Shown in pieces: positions 1 through 5,163 of a DNA stretch of 5,163 nucleotides. Below the pieces are notes generated by a model. The model was not told the origin of the DNA. It saw nothing but the letters and a program-made list of their open reading frames with translations, and did no database searches. A program made the position numbers and the translations under genes. Within the stretch, counting starts at the first letter, position 1. Each line of letters starts with the position of its first letter. Source of the DNA: an uncultured bacterium (GTDB lineage: Bacteria; Actinomycetota; Coriobacteriia; Coriobacteriales; Coriobacteriaceae); the NCBI GenBank assembly GCA_905215195.1, contig CAJMPF010000142.1, forward strand, positions 1-5,163. The letters run 5' to 3'.

Positions 1-8
1 CCTTTCTT
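1..8 (-). promoter_or_regulatory. Shine-Dalgarno-like sequence at the left edge
   Basis: The minus strand ends in AAGAAAGG, a partial match to the AGAAAGGAGG anti-SD complement. If it continues with AG beyond the window, it would be the ribosome site of the next minus-strand gene, 17 nt past the hairpin. Truncation prevents a firm call. Confidence 0.3.
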
Positions 9-25
9 GTTGTCTCTATATAGAC

Positions 26-88
26 GGGACGGGACTCAATCGAACGACGGAATCGCATGCGATCCGCAACCGATTGAAAACCCGTCCC
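26..88 (-). repeat. Three-tier inverted repeat (long imperfect hairpin), probable structured leader
   Basis: GGGACGGG (26-33) pairs with CCCGTCCC (81-88). After a 2/3-nt internal loop, TCAATCG (36-42) pairs with CGATTGA (71-77). Inside is a perfect 12-bp palindrome ATCGCATGCGAT (52-63) whose stem extends by GG/CC (49-50 with 64-65) past a one-base bulge. Read on the minus strand, the right-hand arm is followed by GUCUAUAUAGAG, not a U tract, so this is not a standard intrinsic terminator on either strand. With the upstream -35 and the downstream purine-rich end it fits a structured 5' leader, though a factor-dependent terminator or 3'-end stabiliser for the operon is also possible. Confidence 0.55.
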
Positions 89-90
89 TC

Positions 91-119
91 AACATGATAC
101 GAAAGACAATGGATGTCAA
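91..119 (-). promoter_or_regulatory. Candidate promoter for a gene beyond the left edge
   Basis: On the minus strand a perfect -35 hexamer TTGACA (119-114) lies six bases after the aroB-like stop. At 17-nt spacing it is followed by CATGTT (96-91), a poor -10 with three of six matches. TATCAT (99-94) is a better hexamer but at a short 14-nt spacing. Transcription would start at about position 84-88, right at the base of the stem-loop that follows. This is inferred from hexamers alone. Confidence 0.35.
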
Positions 120-125
120 TAAATC

Positions 126-1235
126 TTAGAGAAGTTCTTTGCGAGAAGCCAAGTAGGCGTGAGCATGGCGCTCAAGAACCTCGTCCTCAACGCTCGTTAG
201 ACGAATGGCGCCGAGTGCCGCGGGCAGCGGCAACATACTGCGGTTAGAGCGGGCGAACTGCTGCCTGCGGAACTCCTCGATAAACGCGGTGGGCTCCAGG
301 TCGAAGGCAAGTTCCTCGATGCCAAAGTCCTCCAGGCAGTCATCGACCTCAAAGACGTAATCGATATCAAAGTCGCAGGCATCATGTGCTAGGCGCGCCT
401 CAAAGCGCATGCCCTCGGATAACAGCTGATAGGCAGGGACCTGCGAAGCGGCATCGCCCAAGCAGGCGCGCAGGGTACGCTCCCCCGTCTTGCCAAAATC
501 GAGCGCATGGCGAGCACTCGGGTTCGTGGCCATCAGTACGTCCTTACGGGCAGTCTGAGACCATTGAACGGCATTGACGAGCGCGACCTCCTCGCCCGCG
601 AGAATCTCGGGGACGGTCTCAGTAAACTGATTCCAGCGGGACTTACTGCTCGAAAGCATGGTGCCAACAAGCACCACAAAGCCGAGCTTGAGGTCCTCGG
701 GGTCCGCCTCACGAACAAGGTCGAGGTCACACACGACCAAGCCCGGTTCGGGACGGAACGCGATAGCGGGAAGCGCATTGGCCGACGAGGCGACGAGCGG
801 CTTCATGGTCGTCGCGACCGTGAGCATGGCGTCGAAGGTCGTCGGCAGCAACGCGCACTCGGTTCGGCCACACCACTGGTTGGCGCACCAGCTAACAACC
901 GAGCAGGTTGCGGCATCGCCAACGGCGACAACCAGATCGTCGCAGGTAATGCCGTTAGCCGAAAGGGCGCCAAAGACGGTATCGGCATCGGCCAGCGTAG
1001 CACCGGCAGGCGAAACCTCGAGGACTAGCGGCGACACGACAAAACCGGCGTCAACCAGCGCATGCTCGACGACCTCACCAAAACGCTCGGATGTGGCGGA
1101 GTTCCAAACCACCATTGCGCGCTTAGGCTTGCCCACAGCCGAGGCAAACATGCGCGACAGCTCATCGAACGCGCCCAATCCGACGCGGACATCGACACTG
1201 CGGTTTTGGAAATTGATCAGTTGACGGCGAATCAT
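126..1235 (-). CDS. aroB: 3-dehydroquinate synthase (AroB)-like protein with substituted active-site residues
   Basis: Position after aroK and the order of remnants identify the family: PTT at the start of the NAD/metal region, LDFGKT in place of LNFGHT, a later GM (for HGEAVxxGM), and a C-terminal LPLPAALGAI like the family's VLPxxLG. True AroB converts DAHP to 3-dehydroquinate with NAD and zinc. Here the three zinc ligands appear replaced: Glu of AEVIKYG by Phe, the first His of NFGHTxGH by Lys, and the His of HGEAV by Ala. The second His of NFGHTxGH is Arg, and the GGG of the NAD motif is lost. The Lys of GGKTG is kept. The length (369 residues) is normal and the frame is intact. It may be a pseudoenzyme or have another role; the symbol denotes family only. 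I chose ATG 1235 because of the ATGA overlap with aroK; a start 11 codons earlier (1268) would overlap aroK by 37 nt. Confidence 0.8.
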   Translation of the reverse strand: MIRRQLINFQNRSVDVRVGLGAFDELSRMFASAVGKPKRAMVVWNSATSERFGEVVEHALVDAGFVVSPLVLEVSPAGATLADADTVFGALSANGITCDDLVVAVGDAATCSVVSWCANQWCGRTECALLPTTFDAMLTVATTMKPLVASSANALPAIAFRPEPGLVVCDLDLVREADPEDLKLGFVVLVGTMLSSSKSRWNQFTETVPEILAGEEVALVNAVQWSQTARKDVLMATNPSARHALDFGKTGERTLRACLGDAASQVPAYQLLSEGMRFEARLAHDACDFDIDYVFEVDDCLEDFGIEELAFDLEPTAFIEEFRRQQFARSNRSMLPLPAALGAIRLTSVEDEVLERHAHAYLASRKELL

Positions 1236-1765
1236 AGCAGCCCACGCTCCAAAAGCATCTCGGCACAAAGGTAGGAAACGTCCTCGAAGGACTTGTTGCG
1301 AATATCAAGGGTAAGATCGGCGGCCTGGCGATACAGCGGACGGCGATGCTCAAACAGGCGCGCGGCATGCTCGGGAGAGCGAAAATCGGGGCGCGTGTCG
1401 GACCGACGAATCTGGCGAATCGAATCCTCAAAGTCGCCCTCGAGGTAAACGCACGTACCCATTTCATGCATCAGCTCAATATTCACCGGCGTCTCGACGA
1501 TACCGCCCCCGCACGAAACCAACAGGCTGCGCTCGCTTTGGAGCGAACGGAGCGCCGAGGTCTCGAGCTCACGAAAACGATCCTCGCCCTCGGTCTCAAA
1601 AATCTCGGTTACCGACTTACCGCAACGGCGCACGACCAGTCGGTCGGTATCGATAAAACGCCGCTTGAACATAGTGCCGACGTTGCGCGCGAGCGTCGAT
1701 TTGCCCGCGCCCAAAAAGCCGATAAAGAAGATATGGTCGCAGCCGTGTTTGGTGTGCTGGGACAT
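1232..1765 (-). CDS. aroK: Shikimate kinase
   Basis: Shikimate kinase uses ATP to phosphorylate the 3-hydroxyl of shikimate in the cytoplasm, the fifth step of the chorismate pathway. The 177-residue length is normal. The P-loop GFLGAGKST is at 16-24. The shikimate-binding residues are present: Asp39 and Asp41 in IDTD, Arg65 in RFRELE, and the GGG at 86-88. The lid arginine is Arg125 in DTRPDFR, and the late RRPLYR (Arg142, Tyr145) is also in place, so the enzyme looks fully active. The start is ATG 1765, 8 nt after the yqeG stop, with a modest AGGT site 7 nt upstream. Its TGA overlaps the next gene's ATG as ATGA, which suggests translational coupling to the AroB-like gene, as in the common aroK-aroB pair. 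Confidence 0.95.
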   Translation of the reverse strand: MSQHTKHGCDHIFFIGFLGAGKSTLARNVGTMFKRRFIDTDRLVVRRCGKSVTEIFETEGEDRFRELETSALRSLQSERSLLVSCGGGIVETPVNIELMHEMGTCVYLEGDFEDSIRQIRRSDTRPDFRSPEHAARLFEHRRPLYRQAADLTLDIRNKSFEDVSYLCAEMLLERGLL

Positions 1766-1773
1766 GACGAGAC

Positions 1774-2271
1774 CTATTCCTCGCAGGGAAGGTCGCGCAG
1801 GGCCCGGCGCTCAAAGATACGGAAGATCTGCGTATACCACAGGTCCTGCGTCGCCTGCGGCTTTACCAGAATGGTATCGACGCCGGCGAAGTTGCCGCTC
1901 CACACGTCCGTGTAGAGCTGATCACCGATCAGCACCGCCTCGCCGGCTGTGGCGCCGAGGCGCTTAAGGCCTGCCTTGAGGGCAAACGGCGCCGGCTTCA
2001 TGGCGTGGCTGATGGCCTCGAGTCCCAGCTCGCGCGCAGAGCTCATGACCTGGTCGCGATGCCAGTTGTTGGACACCATGCACAGCTTAAAGCCTTTGGC
2101 GCGGGCGGCGTCGAGCCAAGCGGAAACCGCGGCGGGAACCTGCTCGGTGTCGCGCGGCACCAAGGTGTTATCGCGATCGAGCAGAATGGCGCGCTTGCCG
2201 TCGGCCCACAGGGTATCAAGGTCGATGCGATCGACCGAGGCAACGTATCGTTTGGGGCTAAAAATCCTCAT
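1774..2271 (-). CDS. yqeG: YqeG family HAD IIIA-type phosphatase
   Basis: This is a 165-residue cytoplasmic HAD-superfamily phosphatase. All four HAD motifs are visible: LLDRDNTL with nucleophile Asp32 and acid/base Asp34; MVSNN with Ser67; Lys92 in AMKPAP; and GDQLYTDV with Asp117 and Asp122. The GDQLxTDVxxGN form of the last motif is typical of YqeG, a family related to the phosphatidylglycerophosphate phosphatase Gep4. A role in phosphatidylglycerol synthesis is possible but not shown here. I chose ATG 2271: it lies 1 nt after the mltG stop, is preceded by TTGGAA at 5-nt spacing, and begins MRIFSPKRYVAS as family members do. The same frame is open upstream to 2496, but that text is antisense-like Arg/Pro/Thr-rich sequence inside mltG. 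In Firmicutes yqeG often neighbours shikimate genes; here it sits between mltG and aroK. Confidence 0.9.
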   Translation of the reverse strand: MRIFSPKRYVASVDRIDLDTLWADGKRAILLDRDNTLVPRDTEQVPAAVSAWLDAARAKGFKLCMVSNNWHRDQVMSSARELGLEAISHAMKPAPFALKAGLKRLGATAGEAVLIGDQLYTDVWSGNFAGVDTILVKPQATQDLWYTQIFRIFERRALRDLPCEE

Positions 2272-2272
2272 G

Positions 2273-3301
2273 CTAATTCCAAGACTGTTGATGCTCTTCG
2301 TAGGTTTGCGAGAAGTACTCCTCGTCCTGCGTAATGTAGAAATACAGGTCATCGGAGTCGGTCGGCTCAAGCGTGGCCTTGAGTGCCTCGAGCGACGGAG
2401 AGCAGATGGGCGTGGGTGGCAGACTCTCGTGCTTATAGGTGTTATACGGACTATCGCTCTGCAGGTCGTCGGCGGTAACCTCGCCACCGGTGACATACAT
2501 CATGGTCGCATCGCTGTTGAGATAGCGCAGACCGTCGAGCTTGCCGGCAAGGCGGTTGTAGAAGACCGAGGCCACGTGCGCGCGCTGGTCGGCGTTGAGG
2601 CCCTCGCGCTCAACGATAGAGGCCAAGTTGACGATGTCGTAGTCGGACATCTCCACACCGAAGCGTTCCTTGATCTTGGCTTCGCAGCTCGCAAAGTCAA
2701 GCGACTTGTACTCGGTCTTAAACTGATCGAGCATAGCGCGAATCACGTCATCGGCCGTCGGCGAATCGCCCAGCGAATAGGTCTTGGGGAACAAGAAACC
2801 CTCGAGCGAATCGTTGGCGGCGCCCTTAAGGAAGCTATAGTCGTCCACGTAGTTGGAGGCCTTGGCCTGGTTGAGGAAGTCTTCCTTAGAGATGCTGTCG
2901 TAGGCCTGGGCCACACGGTCGGCGACTTGATCGACCGTCAGGCCCTCAGGGATAGTCAGCGTATTGGAGCCCGCGTTAGGGCCTTCCATGAGCTGCTGAA
3001 CAACCTTGGTCGCATCCATGAGTGTGGTGAACGAATAATCACCAGGCTTGAGCGACATATCGGCGTTGAGCTTTTTCACCGCCGCATAGTAATCCTTGGG
3101 ATTTTCTACGATATGGTTCTCGGAGAGAATCGAAGCGATGCTGTCACCCGAGGCACCATCGGGAATCGTGATAGTAACCTGCTGGCCTGCAACGACTTTC
3201 GCACCCTCACCGCCAAAGAAGCCCTTGACGGCTGGCACGACAAAGAAAACGATCGCGACAAGCGCAAGCACGGCAACAACGCCACCGATAATCATAGGCA
3301 C
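2273..3301 (-). CDS. mltG: Endolytic murein transglycosylase MltG: membrane anchor and catalytic part
   Basis: MltG cleaves nascent glycan strands at the outer face of the cytoplasmic membrane and so limits strand length. The reading starts at GTG 3301, the only possible start in this frame before an upstream TAG at 3632-3634, and gives 342 residues. A membrane segment covers about residues 4-25. A LysM-like region (VTITIPDGASGDSIASIL) covers about 42-59. The YceG catalytic domain contains EGFLFPKTY at 167-175, ASIVERE with the presumed catalytic Glu231, VFYNRL at 246-251 and SPYNTY at 284-289. GTG 3301 is unlikely to be the true start: there is no GGAGG-type site before it, and the frame reads upstream as a natural basic juxtamembrane tail (ARRGAQKKSS). 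The N-terminus most likely begins at 3702 in another frame, which would make the full gene 2273-3702, about 476 residues, with a frameshift. The stop TAG is 1 nt from the next start. Confidence 0.9.
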   Translation of the reverse strand: MPMIIGGVVAVLALVAIVFFVVPAVKGFFGGEGAKVVAGQQVTITIPDGASGDSIASILSENHIVENPKDYYAAVKKLNADMSLKPGDYSFTTLMDATKVVQQLMEGPNAGSNTLTIPEGLTVDQVADRVAQAYDSISKEDFLNQAKASNYVDDYSFLKGAANDSLEGFLFPKTYSLGDSPTADDVIRAMLDQFKTEYKSLDFASCEAKIKERFGVEMSDYDIVNLASIVEREGLNADQRAHVASVFYNRLAGKLDGLRYLNSDATMMYVTGGEVTADDLQSDSPYNTYKHESLPPTPICSPSLEALKATLEPTDSDDLYFYITQDEEYFSQTYEEHQQSWN

Positions 3302-3702
3302 CGGGGAGCTTTTCTTTTGAGCACCGCGACGAGCATGCGTGTTGTAGCTCGAGCGGGTCGCCGGAGCAACGCCATGCGAACCACGAGCGTGATGCGAATG
3401 CGATTGGGGGGCCTGCGTTCGCTGGGTAGGTGCCTGCTGCTTAAAGCGGGTGCCGCCTGCTGGGCCGTACGAGCAGTGGGCTGCTGAACCGCGTGAGAAG
3501 CCGAATGCTGAACCGAACGAGCAGAAGGCTGCCGACCCGTCCGTTGAACAGGTTGGGCCGAACGAGAGAAGGACTGCGCCGGGCGCGCGGCAGGCTGAGC
3601 TGCGCGCTGCGTCGGCTGTGCCGGACGCTGGCTAGGCTGGGCAGGGCGCGACGCCGGCTGCTGTGTACGATTCGGCTGGCGCGGATCGGAAGCACTAGGC
3701 AT
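3292..3702 (-). pseudogene. mltG: Displaced N-terminal segment of mltG (cytoplasmic tail, out of frame with the catalytic part)
   Basis: This open frame begins at ATG 3702 behind a near-perfect Shine-Dalgarno sequence and reads MPSASDPRQPNRTQQPAS, then a Pro/Gln/Ala/Arg-rich low-complexity tail. Through about residue 85 (near 3448) its composition and codon use look genuine. Beyond that it turns into Leu-Ser-Arg-His text using TTA, CTA and AGG codons, unlike its neighbours, and ends at a TGA at 3292. The same DNA in the mltG frame continues the Gln/Pro-rich tail (RFKQQAPTQRTQAP), then a basic stretch and the membrane segment. I therefore read this as the 5' part of mltG, separated from the rest by a -1 shift (one base missing or two extra). 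A sequencing error, a real mutation or recoding would look the same here. As a separate gene its product would be a meaningless 136-residue peptide. Confidence 0.75.
3544..3669 (-). repeat. Six tandem degenerate 21-bp units encoding R-x-A-Q-P-x-x heptads
   Basis: Residues 12-53 of the mltG N-terminal segment divide cleanly into six seven-residue units: RTQQPAS, RPAQPSQ, RPAQPTQ, RAAQPAA, RPAQSFS and RSAQPVQ. Each starts with Arg, and a Gln sits at position four. Looser copies follow (RSVQHSA at 62-68, RTAQQAA at 78-84). The tail precedes a basic juxtamembrane stretch and a membrane segment, so by the positive-inside rule it should be cytoplasmic. Its function is unknown. The DNA copies have diverged, so the array is not recent. 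Confidence 0.7.
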
Positions 3703-4123
3703 GCGAAACCTCCTCGTTTTTACGATCGAGCCACGTCTGCAAAAACAGGCTGGCGGCAATCATGTCGATCTTGCCCCTCATCTGCTTTTCGTTGAGTCCC
3801 TGCTCGCGCAGGATACGCTTGGCCTCTTGCGAGGACAGACGCTCGTCCTCAAACTCCAACGGAAGATCGAGCTCGTCGGCAATCTTTTGCGCCACAGCGG
3901 CAACGCGCTCGGCCTGAGGGCCGGGCTCACCGGCCATGGTCAGGGGACGTCCGCTTACCAGGATGTCGGGCTCATAGTCCTCAACCAGGTAGCGGAACGT
4001 CTTGGCCATACCGGTGACCTCGGCAGCCGGAAGCACCTTGACAGGCATCGCCATCTTGCCATCACGGCTCGAGACGGCGATGCCAATCCTGGTCTCCCCT
4101 ATGTCCAGCGCGAGCGCAACCAC
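3695..4123 (-). CDS. ruvX: RuvX/YqgF family protein: putative Holliday junction resolvase / pre-16S rRNA nuclease
   Basis: This is a 142-residue protein of the usual length for the RNase H-fold YqgF/RuvX family. E. coli YqgF takes part in 16S rRNA 5'-end maturation, and M. tuberculosis RuvX resolves Holliday junctions; which role applies here cannot be read from sequence. Visible motifs are the N-terminal ALDIGETRIGIAVS strand with acidic Asp7 and Arg12, a GRPLTMAGEPGPQA loop at 58-71 (family consensus is closer to GLPLxxxGxxGPxA, so Arg59 is a small deviation), DERLSSQEA at 93-101, and the C-terminal IDMIAASLFLQTWLD with Asp120. Asp7, Glu94 and Asp120 are the likely metal-binding acids. The start is GTG at 4123, 17 nt after the alaS stop, with only a weak AAGAAG ribosome site. 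No in-frame alternative start is visible upstream. The 3' end overlaps the mltG start by 8 nt and contains the mltG ribosome binding site. Confidence 0.93.
   Translation of the reverse strand: MVALALDIGETRIGIAVSSRDGKMAMPVKVLPAAEVTGMAKTFRYLVEDYEPDILVSGRPLTMAGEPGPQAERVAAVAQKIADELDLPLEFEDERLSSQEAKRILREQGLNEKQMRGKIDMIAASLFLQTWLDRKNEEVSHA
3708..3715 (-). promoter_or_regulatory. Strong ribosome binding site that fixes the mltG start
   Basis: The minus strand reads GAGGAGGT, then TTCGC, then ATG at 3702. This is the best Shine-Dalgarno match in the window, at ideal 5-nt spacing. It lies inside the last codons of ruvX. It argues that mltG translation starts at 3702 and not at GTG 3301, which in turn reveals the frameshift. 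Confidence 0.8.
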
Positions 4124-4140
4124 AGTGACTTCTTAGATTC

Positions 4141-5163
4141 TTAGGCGCCGAGCGCGGTCTTAGCGGCCGCGAGGGCATCGGCGATGCCGGCAGCATTCTT
4201 GCCACCGGCCTGGGCCATGTTGGGACGACCGCCACCGCGACCGTCGACCAGACCCGCGATCTGCTTGATCACGTTACCGGCGTGGAAACCGGCCTTGACG
4301 GCGTCATCAGAGCCGGCAGCGAGCAGGGCCGGAGTGCCCTTCTCAGTCACGCTGGCGACGACACAAGCGACAGGGCCGGCGACCTTCTGATGCACGGTAT
4401 CCCATACGTTGCGCAGGTCGGCAGCCTCAAGGCCCTGGAGCTCAGCGACAACGAGCTTATAGCCGTCGAGCTCGACGGCGCCCTCGATGGCGCTGGAGAT
4501 GGCGTCGGAGGAGCCACCGGTCAGAGCCTTTTTGAGCTTATTGGACGTCTCGCGCAGCTCGGCCTGCAGGTTCTCCACACGAGCGGAAACCTCGTCTACG
4601 CGGCACTTGAGCGCAGCGGCGGCGGCGTCGACGAGCGCCAGGCGGTTGGCCATGTAGTCGAGGGCACCCTTAGAGGTCACGGCCTCGATACGGCGGACAT
4701 TGGAGCCCGTGGAGGACTCGGAAATGATCTTGAACAGGCCGATCTCGGCGGTGTTGGCAGCGTGTGTGCCACCGCAGAGTTCGCGGGAGAACGGCTGGTC
4801 CTCAGCGCCCACGGAGACAACGCGGACGACGTCGCCATACTTCTCGCCAAACAGGGCGACAGCGCCGGCAGCCTTAGCCTCGTCGATGCCCATGACACGG
4901 GTCACGACCGGCTTGGAAGCGAAGATCTGCTGGTTGACCAGGCCCTCGACAGCCTTGAGCTGCTCGGAGGACAGGGCCTCGAAGTGCGTAAAGTCAAAGC
5001 GCAGGTGCTCGGGCGTCACCAGCGAGCCGGCCTGGGAGACGTGCTCGCCCAGGACCTGCTTAAGGGCGGCGTCGAGCAGGTGCGTGGCGGTGTGGTTGCG
5101 GGCGATGGCCATGCGGTATTCCTTATCCACGCAAGCGGTCAGATGGTCGCCGACATGGACGAT
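4141..5163 (-). CDS. alaS: Alanyl-tRNA synthetase, C-terminal part (5' end cut by window edge)
   Basis: Alanyl-tRNA synthetase charges tRNA-Ala in the cytoplasm and hydrolyses mischarged Ser- or Gly-tRNA-Ala. Only the last 340 residues are here, and the frame is open to the right edge, so the apparent GTG start at 5130 is internal. The first residues (IVHVGDHLTAC) run straight into the editing domain. Its zinc-site motifs are both present: HTATH (His24 and His28 of this fragment) and CGGTH (Cys130 and His134). A GSNVRRIEA stretch typical of the family follows, then a charged, probably coiled-coil linker at about residues 175-215. The end is the C-Ala domain with the glycine-rich GGGRPNMAQAGGK motif. 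The catalytic aminoacylation domain lies outside the window. The gene ends in TAA, 17 nt before ruvX, and heads the visible operon. Nothing in the visible part looks damaged. Confidence 0.97.
   Translation of the reverse strand: MVHVGDHLTACVDKEYRMAIARNHTATHLLDAALKQVLGEHVSQAGSLVTPEHLRFDFTHFEALSSEQLKAVEGLVNQQIFASKPVVTRVMGIDEAKAAGAVALFGEKYGDVVRVVSVGAEDQPFSRELCGGTHAANTAEIGLFKIISESSTGSNVRRIEAVTSKGALDYMANRLALVDAAAAALKCRVDEVSARVENLQAELRETSNKLKKALTGGSSDAISSAIEGAVELDGYKLVVAELQGLEAADLRNVWDTVHQKVAGPVACVVASVTEKGTPALLAAGSDDAVKAGFHAGNVIKQIAGLVDGRGGGRPNMAQAGGKNAAGIADALAAAKTALGA

Noticed and set aside
35..50. tRNA-like T-loop (GTTCGATTG on the minus strand)
   Set aside because: The flanking bases do not form the 5-bp T stem, and no acceptor, D or anticodon arms can be drawn. 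The bases are part of the inverted repeat.
26..88. Standard Rho-independent terminator for the operon
   Set aside because: The arms are long and GC-rich, but no U tract follows on either strand and the loop region is itself structured.
507..1224. Overlapping plus-strand open frames of 173 and 188 codons opposite the aroB-like gene
   Set aside because: They are Arg/Thr/Ala-rich shadows of the minus-strand gene with no family motifs, and two in different frames cover the same bases.
2272..2496. Longer yqeG start at 2496
   Set aside because: The extra 75 residues are Arg/Pro/Thr-rich text lying inside the conserved end of mltG. ATG 2271 has a ribosome site and matches the family N-terminus.
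3436..3448. Programmed -1 frameshift site in mltG at T TTA AGC
   Set aside because: The heptamer is not a proper X XXY YYZ site (the second codon cannot re-pair), and I see no clear downstream pseudoknot. A plain one-base indel is simpler.
1949..3487. Long plus-strand open frame of 512 codons antisense to mltG and yqeG
   Set aside because: It is the antisense shadow of GC-rich, stop-poor coding sequence. It shows no recognisable domain, covers two well-identified minus-strand genes, and has no separate support.

Overview
The window is a tightly packed run of six genes, all on the minus strand. In transcription order (right to left) they are: the 3' part of alaS, ruvX/yqgF, mltG, a yqeG-type HAD phosphatase, aroK, and an aroB-like gene. 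The base composition is GC-rich. The order alaS-ruvX-mltG followed by shikimate genes is the one I know from Actinobacteria (in Mycobacterium tuberculosis: alaS, ruvX, mltG, aroE, then aroC, aroK, aroB). The GC content, the proteins and a YqeG gene in the middle point to a Coriobacteriia-type actinobacterium such as Collinsella. That placement is an inference, with no database comparison behind it.

Region by region. 4141-5163 is the editing and C-terminal part of alanyl-tRNA synthetase, cut by the right edge. 3695-4123 is RuvX/YqgF. 2273-3702 is mltG, but it is not one open frame. A well-initiated N-terminal cytoplasmic tail (from 3702) and the membrane/catalytic part (open down to 2273) lie in different frames, so there is a -1 frameshift around 3410-3480, most likely near 3448-3450. 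1774-2271 is the YqeG phosphatase, 1232-1765 shikimate kinase, and 126-1235 a dehydroquinate-synthase-fold protein. Gene junctions range from a 17-nt gap to an 8-nt overlap, and the last one is an ATGA overlap. I see no internal promoter or terminator, so one polycistronic transcript is likely.

The genes do not form one pathway. They combine translation (AlaS), pre-16S rRNA processing or Holliday-junction resolution (RuvX), peptidoglycan strand termination (MltG), a lipid- or nucleotide-type phosphatase (YqeG) and the shikimate pathway (AroK, AroB-like). The two points most worth a second look are the split mltG and the AroB-like protein. The latter keeps the family's overall layout but has lost all three zinc ligands and a catalytic histidine.

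The last 125 bases on the left carry no gene. They hold a perfect -35 hexamer just past the aroB stop, then an elaborate three-tier inverted repeat, then a purine-rich Shine-Dalgarno-like end. Together these look like the promoter and structured leader of a next minus-strand gene outside the window.
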